Shown here piece after piece: positions 52,493 through 62,577 of a stretch of DNA of 64,000 nucleotides. Where the stretch lies: NCBI RefSeq assembly GCF_002953195.1, contig NZ_CP026377.1, positions 682,001 to 746,000 on the forward strand, read 5' to 3'. Positions within the stretch are counted from its first letter, which is position 1. Each line of letters opens with the position of its first letter. The translations under genes were made by a program, and so were the position numbers. Source of the stretch: Mixta gaviniae (lineage in GTDB: Bacteria; Pseudomonadota; Gammaproteobacteria; Enterobacterales; Enterobacteriaceae). The notes under the pieces are model-generated. The model saw nothing but the letters and a program-made list of their open reading frames with translations, was not told where the DNA came from and made no database searches.

Positions 52493-53620
52493 TTACGCCT
52501 GGCTAAAGCGTTCGGCGCGGAAGGTGGCAAACATCGGATGGGGTTCGCCGCTGATAATCTCCTCCGCCAGCAGCTCGCCGGCGATCAGCGCCAGCGTCGC
52601 GCCCGAATGGGTAAAGGCAACAAAACAGCCTGGTACCTTTTTCAGCCCGCCGAAAACCGGGTTGCCATCGCCAGGGATCGGCTTCAGTCCCGCTTTCCAG
52701 CCGCTGGCGCGCAGCGCCGGCCGGCCGGCGATCAGCTTGCTCGCCTCCTGCACCAGCTCCGCCACTACCGCTTCCGGGATCGTGTACTGGCCGTCGCCGC
52801 TGCGGCGAATATGCTCTTCATACCAGTCATGATCGATAGCCAGCGTCGCGCCCGGATTCGGACGGATAGCGGCGCGCGGCGTATTCATCACCACATCCAC
52901 CGGCGTATCGACCGCCTCGGTAATCACCAGCATGGAGACCGGCGACCCGTTAGGGATGGTGACGCCAAGCGGAGCCACGACATCCGGAGTTTGCGGGCCG
53001 CAGGCGACCAGCACCGCGTCGGCGGCAATCTCGCCCGCCTGTGCGGTAGCGACGCCGCAGGCGCGTCCGGCAGCATCGGTTTTTACCGTCGCTTTGCCGG
53101 CATGCTCCACCAGCCTGCCGCCGCGTTGATGGAACTCCTCCATCAACCAGCCGATCAGGTGCGGCAGGCTGACCCAGCCTTCGCCGGGGTTAAAAATCGC
53201 CTCATCGGCCATCGCTTCCGGCGCGATATTGCGCGCGCAGCGGCTGACGGTTGCCGGGCTGACCAGCTTCGAATCGTAGCCGTGCGCGCTTTCCAGAGCA
53301 TGGCGCGCGCGCGTGCCGCGCGCGTCGTCCGCCGCCCAGTAAAGGCCGCCGTCAAAGCGCAGCCACGGCAGATCGGGATGCTGCGCGAACAGGGTGCGAT
53401 AGCGATCGACGCCCGCCATGCGCAGCGCATGGTATTCGCGCGTACGCTCGCCGGCGGAGTTGAGCCAGGAGAGCGAGCGGCCGGAGGCGCCGGAGCCCAG
53501 CTCTGCGTCGGTGATCAACACCACCTGCGCGCCCTGGCGCAGCAGATGCACCGCGCTGGATACGCCAATCGCGCCGCCGCCGATCACGGCGACCACTTTT
53601 TTACTTTTCTGCAAAGACAT
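52493..53620 (-). CDS. FAD-dependent oxidoreductase of the DAO family
   Basis: The 375-residue protein has an N-terminal FAD-binding Rossmann motif (VAVIGGGAIGVSSAVHLLRQG, residues about 11-31), the SLSWLNSAGERTREY segment and a C-terminal GxxxGH-like HSGATLALIAGELLAEEI. Members (glycine oxidase, sarcosine oxidase, amadoriase, opine oxidases) oxidise secondary or primary amines. It is the last gene of a minus-strand group with a Gfo/Idh/MocA enzyme and an amino-acid ABC transporter. The substrate is unknown. Confidence 0.88.
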   Translation of the reverse strand: MSLQKSKKVVAVIGGGAIGVSSAVHLLRQGAQVVLITDAELGSGASGRSLSWLNSAGERTREYHALRMAGVDRYRTLFAQHPDLPWLRFDGGLYWAADDARGTRARHALESAHGYDSKLVSPATVSRCARNIAPEAMADEAIFNPGEGWVSLPHLIGWLMEEFHQRGGRLVEHAGKATVKTDAAGRACGVATAQAGEIAADAVLVACGPQTPDVVAPLGVTIPNGSPVSMLVITEAVDTPVDVVMNTPRAAIRPNPGATLAIDHDWYEEHIRRSGDGQYTIPEAVVAELVQEASKLIAGRPALRASGWKAGLKPIPGDGNPVFGGLKKVPGCFVAFTHSGATLALIAGELLAEEIISGEPHPMFATFRAERFSQA

Positions 53621-53663
53621 AAGGGAGTTCCTTGTTCAGGTAATCAATGGCGTACGCTTCGCC

Positions 53664-54737
53664 TCAGGCGTTGCGGACGGCGTAACGGTTATGTAAATCT
53701 TCGGTCAGGCGCAGCGCCGCCAGCGAGTCGCCAGCCTCGACCGGCAGCGGGCTGCCCTCCAGCAGCGCATTGGCCAGCTGTCGGTAAAAGGCGGGATAGT
53801 CGCCGCGCTCGGTTTCAATACGCTGCTCTTCTCCATCGCGCGTCAGCGTGCCCCAGCGCGCCGGCTCTTCCATGCCATAGCGCGGCTCGAGCGGCGTCAT
53901 GCCCGCGGCAAGCTGAGGCTCCTGGTTATCCAGCCCCCATTTAGTAAAGCCCGCCTGGCTGCCCAGCAGATGAAAGCGCGGCCCCTGACGGGCGGCGAGA
54001 CCGTTCATCCACAGCCGCGTGCGCACGCCGTTAACGTGCAGCAGCGAGACGAAGCTCTCTTCATCGGCGTCCGACCGGGCGGGCAGGGTATGGCGCGCCA
54101 GTTCGGCGTAGCTCTCCGCTACCGGCCCGAACAGTTGCAGCGCCTGGTCGATAAGATGGCTGCCGAGATCGAGCAGCAGGCCGCCGCCCTGCGCCACGCT
54201 GGCGTGGTCGCGCCAGTTGCCGAAGCCCTGCGGACGCCACCACTCGAAGCGGGATTCGAAGCTGCGCAGCTCGCCCAGCGCCTGCCGGTCAAGTAGCCTG
54301 CGCAGCGTCAGAAAATCGCCGTCCCAGCGCCGGTTCTGAAACACCGTTAACAGCGTGCCCGCCGCCTGCGCGGCGGCGATCAACGCTTCGCCGTCACGGC
54401 TGTTGGCGACAAAAGGCTTATCGATCGTCAGGTGCAGGCCGCGGGCGATGGCCGCTTCCGCCTGCGCGCGATGGCCATCGGGCGGCGTGCCCAGCACCAC
54501 CAGATCGATCTGCAGATCGCCTGCGTCAATCAGCGCCAGCAGCTGCGGCCAGCTCGCGACCAGACGCGCCTGCGGGTAGCGCTGCTGCGCCTGCCTGCGC
54601 CGCGCCGGGTCATTGGTCACGATGGCCGCCAGCGAAAAGTGCGGGTCGGCGGCCAGCAGCGGCGCGTGGAACACCTGGCCCGAGATGCCGAACCCCACCA
54701 GCGCGGTACGAATTTTCCCTTGCAGCAGCGGCATCAC
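53664..54737 (-). CDS. Gfo/Idh/MocA-family NAD(P)-dependent oxidoreductase
   Basis: The 357-residue protein has the N-terminal Rossmann fold with [15 protein letters not shown] (GxGxxG), [17 protein letters not shown] and the active-site region TIDKPFVA (the EKP motif as DKP). The C-terminal domain shows [16 protein letters not shown]. The family acts on sugars and cyclitols. It overlaps the transporter gene by 4 nt, so it is in the same operon. MocA of rhizobia and Agrobacterium mannopine enzymes belong to this family, which fits the amine/opine theme of the operon. Confidence 0.9.
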   Translation of the reverse strand: MMPLLQGKIRTALVGFGISGQVFHAPLLAADPHFSLAAIVTNDPARRRQAQQRYPQARLVASWPQLLALIDAGDLQIDLVVLGTPPDGHRAQAEAAIARGLHLTIDKPFVANSRDGEALIAAAQAAGTLLTVFQNRRWDGDFLTLRRLLDRQALGELRSFESRFEWWRPQGFGNWRDHASVAQGGGLLLDLGSHLIDQALQLFGPVAESYAELARHTLPARSDADEESFVSLLHVNGVRTRLWMNGLAARQGPRFHLLGSQAGFTKWGLDNQEPQLAAGMTPLEPRYGMEEPARWGTLTRDGEEQRIETERGDYPAFYRQLANALLEGSPLPVEAGDSLAALRLTEDLHNRYAVRNA

Positions 54738-56323
54738 AGCACCTCCGATAAGAAGCGACGCAGGCGCGCCGAGCGGGGACGTTCAAAGATCGCTTCCGGC
54801 GTGCCGCTCTCGACAATTTCGCCTTCATCCATAAACACCACCTGATCGGCCACTTTGCGCGCGAAGCCCATCTCATGGGTGACCACCACCATCGTCATGC
54901 CGCGCTGGCAGAGATCCGCCATCAGGTTCAGTACGCCCTTCACCAGCTCCGGGTCGAGCGCGGAAGTCGCCTCGTCGAACAGCATGACCTCCGGATCCAT
55001 CGCCAGCGCGCGGGCAATTGCCACGCGCTGCTGCTGGCCGCCGGAGAGATCGCATGGCCGATGGTCGGCACGCTGCGTCAGGCCCACCTCGTCCAGCCGC
55101 CGCCGGGCGATCTCCAGCGCCTGCTGTTTCGGCAGCTTTTTGATTTTCCACGGCGCTAACGCCACGTTTTGCAGCGCGGTGTGGTCGGGAAACAGGTTGA
55201 AGTGCTGGAACACCATGCCGATGCGCAGACGCAGCGCGTCCGGCTTCTCTTTCAGCACCGAGCGGCCCGCCAGCAGCACATCGCCGGTTTTCGGCTCATG
55301 CAGCCGGTTGATGCCGCGCAGCAGCGTCGATTTTCCCGATCCCGACGGGCCGATAATGCAGGTGGTGCTGCCTGCCGGGATCTGCAGCGAGACGTCGCGC
55401 AGCACTTCGACGTCGCCATAGGCCAGCGTCAGGTTGCGCAGCTCCAGGGTGGCGCCGTGAAAGGCGGGCTCCTGCGCGGTATCTACGGCTAAGGCGTTAT
55501 TCAGCATACTGTTGCTCCCGATGGGTGGAGAGGGGGCGGTACGGCCCGGCTTCAGCGGATGGGCGCTCTGCTGCACTTCATCCACCTCTTTCAGGCCGCT
55601 CTGCGGCGCGCTGGCGCGGCGGCGGGCGGTGCGGTAACGCTCGTCGATAATGTTCACCAGATGGGTCATCGGCACGGTGATCACCAGATAGAACAGCCCC
55701 GCCAGCATCAGCGGCGACAGGTTGCCGGTCAGCACTGCGGCATCCTGGCCGACGCGGAACAGCTCGCGCTGGCCAACCATCAGCCCCAGCAGGTAGACCA
55801 GCGAAGAGTCTTTGATAATCGAGATAAACTGGTTCACTACCGCCGGCAATACGCGACGGATACCCTGCGGAATAATGATCAGCGCCATGGCGCGGCCGTA
55901 GCTCATGCCCAGCGCGCGGCACGCTTCCAGCTGGCCTTTATCCACGCTCTGAATGCCGGAGCGGAATATCTCGCCCATATAGGCACTGGCGATCAGGCTG
56001 AGGGCGAAGATGCCGAGCGGGTAGGGCGTTGGGCCGAACAGCTGATAGCTGAAGCGCGCCAGACCCTGGCCTATCAGCAGGATGGTTAAAATCGACGGCA
56101 GGCCGCGAAACAGATCGGTATAGAGGCGCGCCGGCAGCCGCAGCCAGCGCGACGGCGAGATCGCCATCAGCGCCAGCAGCAGGCCGAAGCTGGTGCCCAG
56201 CACGGTGGCGGCCAGAGAGATGATCAGGGTATTGATTAAACCGGTGCCCAGCAGCTGGGGAAAAACGGCCATCATCGAGGGAAAATCGAAGAAGGTCCGC
56301 GACAGAATCTCGAACAGGTCCAT
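54734..56323 (-). CDS. Fused amino-acid ABC transporter permease and ATP-binding protein
   Basis: The 529-residue protein (start ATG 56323; a GTG three codons earlier is possible) joins a HisM/GlnP-type permease domain (about 1-240, with the family EAA-like segment [29 protein letters not shown]) to a GlnQ-type ATPase (about 285-529, Walker [10 protein letters not shown], signature [15 protein letters not shown], Walker [15 protein letters not shown]) through a Ser/Pro linker. Such fusions are known but rare. With the binding protein upstream it forms a polar amino acid or opine importer. No second permease is seen, so the fused unit would homodimerise. Confidence 0.92.
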   Translation of the reverse strand: MDLFEILSRTFFDFPSMMAVFPQLLGTGLINTLIISLAATVLGTSFGLLLALMAISPSRWLRLPARLYTDLFRGLPSILTILLIGQGLARFSYQLFGPTPYPLGIFALSLIASAYMGEIFRSGIQSVDKGQLEACRALGMSYGRAMALIIIPQGIRRVLPAVVNQFISIIKDSSLVYLLGLMVGQRELFRVGQDAAVLTGNLSPLMLAGLFYLVITVPMTHLVNIIDERYRTARRRASAPQSGLKEVDEVQQSAHPLKPGRTAPSPPIGSNSMLNNALAVDTAQEPAFHGATLELRNLTLAYGDVEVLRDVSLQIPAGSTTCIIGPSGSGKSTLLRGINRLHEPKTGDVLLAGRSVLKEKPDALRLRIGMVFQHFNLFPDHTALQNVALAPWKIKKLPKQQALEIARRRLDEVGLTQRADHRPCDLSGGQQQRVAIARALAMDPEVMLFDEATSALDPELVKGVLNLMADLCQRGMTMVVVTHEMGFARKVADQVVFMDEGEIVESGTPEAIFERPRSARLRRFLSEVL

Positions 56324-56402
56324 AGTAAGCACTCGCTTTTTTCAGGGGCGGGCGATGATGCTCCCCGCCCGGTGGATCGGGCTGGTCTCTGAGAAGGCGG
56401 TA

Positions 56403-57218
56403 TTACTGCGCGCCGGGCAGGTACTGTTTCGGCATTGGCGAGCCCGGGAACCACTTCTCATAGAGGCGTTTCCAGGTGCCGTCCTGCATGGCGTCGGTGA
56501 TGGCTTTATCCAGTGCCGCTTTCAGCGCGGGTTTCTGCTTCGCGATGGCGAAACCGGCGGGCGCGTCAAACGAGGGGATATCGGCCGCGTGGACCAGTTT
56601 GAAACGATCGGCGTAGCTTTTGGCTGCCTCGAAATCGAGGAAGACGGCGTCCAGCGTCCCGTTATTCAGGGAGGAGATGGCGGCGTTGTTGTCCGGGAAA
56701 CGCACCAGGTCGGTCTGCGGAAAGTGCTTCACCGCGTAGCTCTCCTGCAGGGTGCCCTGTACCACACCCATACGGCGTTTCGCCAGCGTGCCGACATCTT
56801 TGATGCCGGTGTCGCTGCGGGTCAGCACCGTCAGGTAGCCCGCCAGATAGCCAGTGGTAAAATCGACAGTGCGGGCGCGCTCCGGCGTAATGCCGATCGC
56901 CGCGACGCCGGCGTCATACTGGCCGTTGGCGACCGCCGGCAGAATGCCGGAGAAGTCCTGGCCGATAAAATCGACTTGCTTAACGCCGAGACGTTGGGCG
57001 ACGTTGGTAAAGAATTCAATATCGAAGCCGGTAAAATTGCCTGAAGCATCGGTAAAGGTGTAGGGTTTCGCATCGCCCAGGCTGGCGACCCGCATATGGC
57101 CGGGTTCGATCAGGCCGTAGGGATTGTTGTCCGCCGCAGCGCGGGCGGAGAGAGTAACGATGGAGGCCGAGGCGATAAGCGCGACGGCCATATTAAACAG
57201 GATGTTGTGCGATTTCAT
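56403..57218 (-). CDS. ABC transporter substrate-binding protein, polar amino acid family (SBP_bac_3)
   Basis: The 271-residue protein has a signal peptide (about 1-28, cleavage after ARA) and the family 3 binding-protein fold: [27 protein letters not shown] near 43-70 and [21 protein letters not shown] near 117-137. It would deliver its ligand to the fused transporter. It is the first gene of the minus-strand operon, behind two palindromic operators shared with the divergent LacI gene. Confidence 0.92.
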   Translation of the reverse strand: MKSHNILFNMAVALIASASIVTLSARAAADNNPYGLIEPGHMRVASLGDAKPYTFTDASGNFTGFDIEFFTNVAQRLGVKQVDFIGQDFSGILPAVANGQYDAGVAAIGITPERARTVDFTTGYLAGYLTVLTRSDTGIKDVGTLAKRRMGVVQGTLQESYAVKHFPQTDLVRFPDNNAAISSLNNGTLDAVFLDFEAAKSYADRFKLVHAADIPSFDAPAGFAIAKQKPALKAALDKAITDAMQDGTWKRLYEKWFPGSPMPKQYLPGAQ

Positions 57219-57281
57219 AAGTAGTCCGTTTTTGTTGTTAAAACATCAACGACTATTGAAACCGGGTTCGTTTAATTAGTA

Positions 57282-57295
57282 TGAGACCGGTCTCA
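57282..57295. promoter_or_regulatory. LacI-family operator 1 (perfect 14-bp palindrome)
   Basis: TGAGACCGGTCTCA, 64 bp upstream of the binding-protein gene. The CG centre is typical for LacI/GalR operators. Identical to a second site 46 bp away. Confidence 0.88.
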
Positions 57296-57327
57296 ACGCA
57301 GGTGCTGATTGTGGAGAAGAGTCGTTG

Positions 57328-57341
57328 TGAGACCGGTCTCA
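57328..57341. promoter_or_regulatory. LacI-family operator 2 (perfect 14-bp palindrome)
   Basis: TGAGACCGGTCTCA again, 79 bp upstream of the LacI gene. The two centres are 46 bp apart, close to 4.4 helical turns, in the 201-bp divergent promoter region. Confidence 0.88.
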
Positions 57342-57419
57342 AATCAGTTACAGTGATATTAAGCACAGCCTTTCTGAGCCGTCAATGATCGAACCTTCAA
57401 CCTGTGATTCGAATTAATT

Positions 57420-58490
57420 ATGACAAGTAAAAATATGCGAATGAAAGCCCCGACGACCGCCGACGTGGCGCGCGAGGCGAAGGTTTCCAAGGCGCAGGCG
57501 GCCAGGGCGTTGGGCGGTTATGGCGCCGTTAGCGAAGAGGTGATGACGCGCGTGCAGGCGGCGGCGGAGCGCCTGGGCTATCGCCCCAATGAACTGGCGC
57601 GCAGCATGAATACCGGCCGCTCCAATACTCTGGGGGTGATTGTCGGCGATATTGAAAACCCCCATTTCGGTCTGGCGCTGCGCGGCATTTCCGATGTGGC
57701 GCGCGAGGCGGGCTACCATGTGATCCTGAGCAACAGCGACGAACAGGTGGCGATTGAGCAGGAAGCGGTGCGCGTGATGCTGGAAAAGCGCGTGGATGGC
57801 ATTATTGTCGCGCCCTGCAGCTCCGCCGCCAGCCACAACCCGCATCTGGCGCAGGTACTGGCAGAGGGCAGGGCGCTGACGCTGTTCGATCGTGCGGTAT
57901 ATCATATGGATGTTGCAGTGATCGGCGTCGATTTTACCCGTACGGCGCAGCAGGCGACGCACGAGCTGCTGGCGGCGGGCCATCGCCGTATCGCCTATGT
58001 GACCAGCATGAACTGTCCTGAACCTTACTGCTCTGCGGAAGATATGGGGCTGACGCCGGTCGCCCAGCGCATCGCCGGCATGGAGCAGGCGTTTCGCGTG
58101 GCGGGGGTGCCTTTTGCGCCGGCGCTGATCAAGCCCAACGCGCTGGACGATGCGGCGGTAGCGCGCATTGTTGCAGAGCTGTTCGCCGACGCCGCGCCGC
58201 CGACGGCGGTGATCGCCTCCGACAGCCTGATTGCCCAGGCGCTGATGCGTGAGTTTCATCTGCGTGGCTTGCGTATCCCGCAGGATCTCTCGTTTGTGAT
58301 GTACGATAACTTCCCCTGGACGGAGATCGTCTCGCCGCCGCTGTCGGTGATTGCGCAGCCGGTGTATGAGATGGGCTGCGAGGCAGCGCGGCGTACGATC
58401 GCCCAGATCCGCGGCCAGGATCCCGGCCCGATGCCCCTGTTTGAAACACGCTATATCCGGCGCGGCTCGACCGGCCCGGCGCCGCGCTGA
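57420..58490 (+). CDS. LacI-family transcriptional repressor of the amine/opine transport operon
   Basis: The 356-residue protein has an N-terminal LacI helix-turn-helix (about 12-60, TTADVAREAKVSKAQAARAL and LGYRPNELARSM), then the periplasmic-binding-like ligand domain (LGVIVGDIENPHFG, VDGIIVAPCSS and VIASDSLIAQALMREFHLRGLRIPQDLS). It is divergent from the binding-protein gene, and two identical palindromes lie between them, so it controls that operon and probably itself. The inducer is unknown. Confidence 0.92.
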   Translation: MTSKNMRMKAPTTADVAREAKVSKAQAARALGGYGAVSEEVMTRVQAAAERLGYRPNELARSMNTGRSNTLGVIVGDIENPHFGLALRGISDVAREAGYHVILSNSDEQVAIEQEAVRVMLEKRVDGIIVAPCSSAASHNPHLAQVLAEGRALTLFDRAVYHMDVAVIGVDFTRTAQQATHELLAAGHRRIAYVTSMNCPEPYCSAEDMGLTPVAQRIAGMEQAFRVAGVPFAPALIKPNALDDAAVARIVAELFADAAPPTAVIASDSLIAQALMREFHLRGLRIPQDLSFVMYDNFPWTEIVSPPLSVIAQPVYEMGCEAARRTIAQIRGQDPGPMPLFETRYIRRGSTGPAPR

Positions 58491-58542
58491 GCAGCCGTCC
58501 GGCAGGCGGCGGGGCGGCTTGCGCCGTCGGTAGGCGGGAAAT

Positions 58543-58571
58543 AAAAAAGGGAGCGGTCATCCGCTCCCTTT
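58543..58571 (-). terminator. Rho-independent terminator of opgB
   Basis: AAAGGGAGCGG and CCGCTCCCTTT pair around a 4-nt loop; on the minus strand six T follow. It lies 15 nt after the opgB stop and may also stop transcription from the LacI gene. Confidence 0.9.
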
Positions 58572-58585
58572 GCCGGTTAACCCGC

Positions 58586-60876
58586 TCAACCGGCGGTCGG
58601 CACCACTTTAATTTCCACCATGCCGATGCCCAACTTGCGTGGATCCTGGCCGATAATATTGCCTTCGTTAGAGAGCTGCGGCTCCGGTGGGGTGATCACC
58701 AGCTGGCTGTCGCCGTTGGGGTTGGTGAAGTGCAGCGTCACAGTGCTGACTTCATGGCCCAGCGTCATGGTTTGCTGCTGGTCGCCGACGCGCACCGGGA
58801 TCGGGCGCTGCGCGTTGGGGCCGAAGGCTTTAGCGCGGATCACCAGATCGAAACGCGACGGCAGCGGCGTGGTGTAATCAATCGTCACCGCCGGGGCGAG
58901 ATTGGCGTTGGACCAGCGTCCCCAGGCTTCCGGCCGCGAGATGCCGCTAAACTGCTTCACCGCCAGCGGCGCACCCGGCACATCGAGCTTAAAGCTGTCG
59001 GCCTGATAGCGAATGTCGTTATCGGCGATCTTCAGCGCGGCCACGTTCTGCCGATGGCGCAGCGCATCAAGCTTCTGCTGCGGGATATGTACCTCGCTCT
59101 GCCAGTTCGCGCTGTCAACGCGCGCCACCTGCGGCTGCGCGCCCAGCTGCCCCTGCGCCACGCAGAGATCGGTGGAGAGCGCCAGCGCTGGCTGCCACAG
59201 CCGCGCCATTTTAAAGCAGCGATCGACCCAGACGAATTTCTCGTCGGCGGCAAAATCAGCCAGCTGGTAGCGCAGCGGTGCGGCATATTCCCCTTCCGGC
59301 AGCGGTTCGACCTTATCCTTGCCGATTTTCAGCAGCAGCGGCAGGTTGAAGTGGGCGCCGGAGAAGCTGATGCTGTTTTTCTCGCGGTCGACGCTAAAGC
59401 GGTCGATACGCTTCGGGAAACCCCACAGCTGAATAACGTCCGGCTTCCATGTCAGCACTTTTTTCTTCATATCGAAGCGATCGGAGAGCGACCGATCGGT
59501 GAGCGAGCTGCGGCCGAGGCCGATCGCCTTATCGCCGCCCAGCAGATCCAGCACGGTGGCGCCGTTATCCAGCGAGCTGCGCTTCATCGTCAGCAGCTGC
59601 GGCTGCGCGCGGTCCCCGCGGATCACCATAAACAGGTTATCGCGCTGACGGGCATTCAGGTATTTCCAGGCGGTATTGTTCATCGCCAGATGATCGGAAG
59701 AGACCACAATCAGGGTGTTTTTCGCCCACGGCGAAGCGAGGATGCGCTCAATCAGCCGCGCCACATGTTGCTGGCTGCAGGCCACGGCGCTGAATGACTG
59801 ATTAGGCTTGCCGTCGTAGCTGTAGCTTTTACGATCGCAGCTGCGCGAGATAAAGCCGTCCGGATGATGGGTATCGACCGTCAGCGTGAAGAGGGCGAAG
59901 GGCTGTTTCTGTTGCGACAGCTGTTCGAACTTCTGCCACACCTCATCCATCACCGTATCGTCATAGAAGCCCCAGTTGTTGCGGTAGGCGGGATCGGCGA
60001 CCTGATCTTTCAGCTCCTGCAGGCCATACAGATGGTCGATGCCGTGCGATTTCAAAAAGGTGTCTTTGCCGGCGAAGCGCAGATCCGCGCCCTGCATAAA
60101 CCAGGTCTGATAGCCGGAGTTTTTCAGGATGTCGCCCAGGCAGATATTCTGCGGGAAGAAGCTGGAGAGCGACGCCGAGGCGTTGCCTTCAAACGGGGCG
60201 AACAGCGGAATGCCGCACTGCGAGGCGACCATGCCGGCGATGGTATATTCGGTGCCGGGCAGCTGCTCAGTCTGCGCGAAATCAAGCGACTGCTGCTGCT
60301 TCAGGCGGCTCAGCTCCGGCGCCAGGTTGGGAAACGCCTGCTCATCAAAATAGGTGCGCTCCAGACTTTCGCCATAGATATAGACCAGGTTCAGCGTCGG
60401 GTTGGCGATCTGCTTTTGCGGCACGTGATACCACTGCGCGAAATCGGAATCGCCGACGCGGCTCTGCGAGCCGATCAGATCGACCACCTGCTGAAAGGCG
60501 GGGTCGTGTTGATCGAGCTGAGCGCCAGCAGTAGCGCCAGCAGGCTGTAGCCGAAATGGTGCGGCCGGTCGCCGCGCCGCCGCAGCAGCCAGGAGAGCAG
60601 GCAGAAAACCAAAAACAGCGCCAGCACCAGCCCGATGCCGGGCAGCACATATTTGCTGACGCCGGCGCCGGTCAGGCTGTTAGTCAGCGTGTAGATCACC
60701 GCATCATTGATCCCCTCGCCGGTGAAGTAATTGCTGGCGTACAGCGTGGCGTTAAGAATGATAAACAGGCCGAGAACCAGCAGCAGCGCCAGATACCAAA
60801 AGGTGTTGCGTCCGGCTTTACAGGCGTAAATCACGATCGACGCCACAAACAGGATGACTGAAAAGAGTTCAGACAA
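58586..60876 (-). pseudogene. opgB: opgB (mdoB), phosphoglycerol transferase I, interrupted by a frameshift
   Basis: Two overlapping frames cover the gene. 60876-60475 gives the N-terminal membrane part (four helices, 133 residues, ending in a false tail after SSINTTP). 60487-58586 gives 633 residues of the periplasmic sulfatase-like catalytic domain, from VDLIGSQSR to the C-terminus, with [15 protein letters not shown] (metal site and nucleophile region), DTHHPDGF and [11 protein letters not shown]. Aligned by memory to E. coli OpgB (763 residues), one base is missing near 60490-60510, in CCCCG-CC on the coding strand. The intact enzyme transfers phosphoglycerol to periplasmic glucans. The rest of the catalytic domain is well kept, so this may be a recent mutation or a sequencing error. 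Confidence 0.88.
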
Positions 60877-60988
60877 CGGAATTTCCTCATGCGAAAGCGG
60901 GCGGCGATGCGCGCGCGCCAGAATCGCTTTTATTACAGGGGGGAGCAGAATTTTTTCAATCTATCCTGACTGTCACATCCCTGCAATA

Positions 60989-61009
60989 CGCCACATCACA
61001 ACTGTGGCG
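60989..61009 (-). terminator. Short hairpin after the FGGY kinase gene
   Basis: CGCCACA and TGTGGCG pair around a 7-nt loop, 15 nt beyond the kinase stop codon. No T run follows, so the call is weak. Confidence 0.35.
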
Positions 61010-61023
61010 CGCAGCGTGCAAAT

Positions 61024-62523
61024 TCAGACATTGAGCGAGACGTCATGCCAGAGATCGTCCATCGCCAGCTCCAGCTTTTTGAACATCTGATAACGCTTCG
61101 AGTGGAAGGCGTGGCGCGTCGTATCGGGCAGCAGCACGCCGGGGTTGAGCTGCACCGCCCGGGCGACGCCCGCCGCCAGCGTCGGCCAGAGCCCGACGCC
61201 GACCCCGGCGCAGAGCGCGGCGCCCAGCGCGCCGGTTTCCGGACAGGCGGCGACGCGGATCGGGATGCCCAGCACGTCGGCGAACATCTGCGGCCAGACG
61301 CAGCTGCGCGCCGCGCCGCCGGAGAGGATCGCCTGGCTGAAGGGAATGCCGGCGGCGTGCAGGCGATCGATATGGGCGCGGTGGGCGAAGGTGACGCCCT
61401 CAAACAGCGCGAACAACATATCGGCGCGGGTATGCCAGCCGCCCAGCCCGTAAAAGCCCGCTTTAGCCGGGCCCGCTTTGCGGCCGGAATAGAGGTAGGG
61501 ATGATAGAGCGGCAGCTGCATATCGGGCTTTACCTGCGCCACCAGATCGCTGCTGCGCAGCGCGCCTTCGCCGCCGCGCCCGTCATCAAACTCGCGCACG
61601 AACCAGTCGAGGTTGGCGGCCGAGGTGGCGCTGGCCTCAATTGCCATAAAGCGATCGCGCTCCACGATAGCATTCATAAAGACCGGGCGCCGATACTCCG
61701 GCTTGTCGACGATCACCTGATTAATGCTCCAGGTGCCGGCGACAATCGACGCGTCACCGCAGTTCACCACGCCGGAGCCGACCGCGCTCGCCACTACGTC
61801 GAAAATGCCCGCCACGACCGGAATGCCGACCGGCAGCCCGGTCAGGCTGGCGGCCTGTGGCGTTACCTGGCCTACCACCGCGCACGATTCATGCAGCGGC
61901 GGCAGTAGCGGCAGCGCGTCCTCCAGATCGTAAAGCGCCATCAGCGCCGCGCTGTAGCCGCGCCGGGCGTAGTCGATCAGCCCGGCGCCTGCGGCATCGG
62001 AGTAGTCGGTCGCGATCGCGCCACAAAGGAAGTGGTTGATCACATCTTTGGCGCAGAGGAGATGGCCGATGCGCGCATAGCGCGCCGCGTCGTGCTGTTT
62101 CAGCCAGCTGAGCAGTACCGGCGTGGCCGCCGGCCAGGGCTTCTGTAGCGAACGCCGCCAGATAAGCCCGGCGTTGCCCTGTTGCTCCAGCGCGCTGACC
62201 AGCCCGGCGGCACGCATATCGATCGACTGAATGCCCAGCAGCGGCCGCTGCTGTTTATCCAGCGCGTAGAGGCCGTTGCCGTGGCCGGCGGCGCCAACCG
62301 CCACCACCCGCCGCGCGGCGTCGCCCGCCTGATGCAGGCAGGCTTGCACCGCCTGCCGCACGCCGAGCCAGACCTCTTCTATCGGCCGTTCCGCATAGCC
62401 GGGCTGCGGCTGATGCGTCTCGCCGGCGCAGCTGGCGACCGACAGCACCTGGCCGTCGCTGTCGAACAGCACCGCTTTGATCATGGTATTGCCGGCATCG
62501 ATGCCGAGTAAGCAATGGCTCAT
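61024..62523 (-). CDS. FGGY-family carbohydrate kinase
   Basis: The 499-residue kinase starts at ATG 62523 (a frame 11 codons longer has no ribosome site). The FGGY fold shows the N-terminal phosphate loop LGIDAGNTMIKAVLFD, a central GIPVVAGIFDVVASAVGSG and the C-terminal LSGGAARSCVWPQMFADVLGIPI with ETGALGAALCAG. It phosphorylates a sugar or polyol, but the substrate cannot be read off. It is followed upstream by an aldolase and a GlpD-like gene on the same strand, 54 nt apart. Erythritol kinase (EryA) and LsrK/LyxK-type enzymes are relatives to test. Confidence 0.88.
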   Translation of the reverse strand: MSHCLLGIDAGNTMIKAVLFDSDGQVLSVASCAGETHQPQPGYAERPIEEVWLGVRQAVQACLHQAGDAARRVVAVGAAGHGNGLYALDKQQRPLLGIQSIDMRAAGLVSALEQQGNAGLIWRRSLQKPWPAATPVLLSWLKQHDAARYARIGHLLCAKDVINHFLCGAIATDYSDAAGAGLIDYARRGYSAALMALYDLEDALPLLPPLHESCAVVGQVTPQAASLTGLPVGIPVVAGIFDVVASAVGSGVVNCGDASIVAGTWSINQVIVDKPEYRRPVFMNAIVERDRFMAIEASATSAANLDWFVREFDDGRGGEGALRSSDLVAQVKPDMQLPLYHPYLYSGRKAGPAKAGFYGLGGWHTRADMLFALFEGVTFAHRAHIDRLHAAGIPFSQAILSGGAARSCVWPQMFADVLGIPIRVAACPETGALGAALCAGVGVGLWPTLAAGVARAVQLNPGVLLPDTTRHAFHSKRYQMFKKLELAMDDLWHDVSLNV

Positions 62524-62577
62524 CTTCACTCTCCGGGTTGCGATCCGATGGCGCACTGCTTAAGCGCCGCTCCGCCG

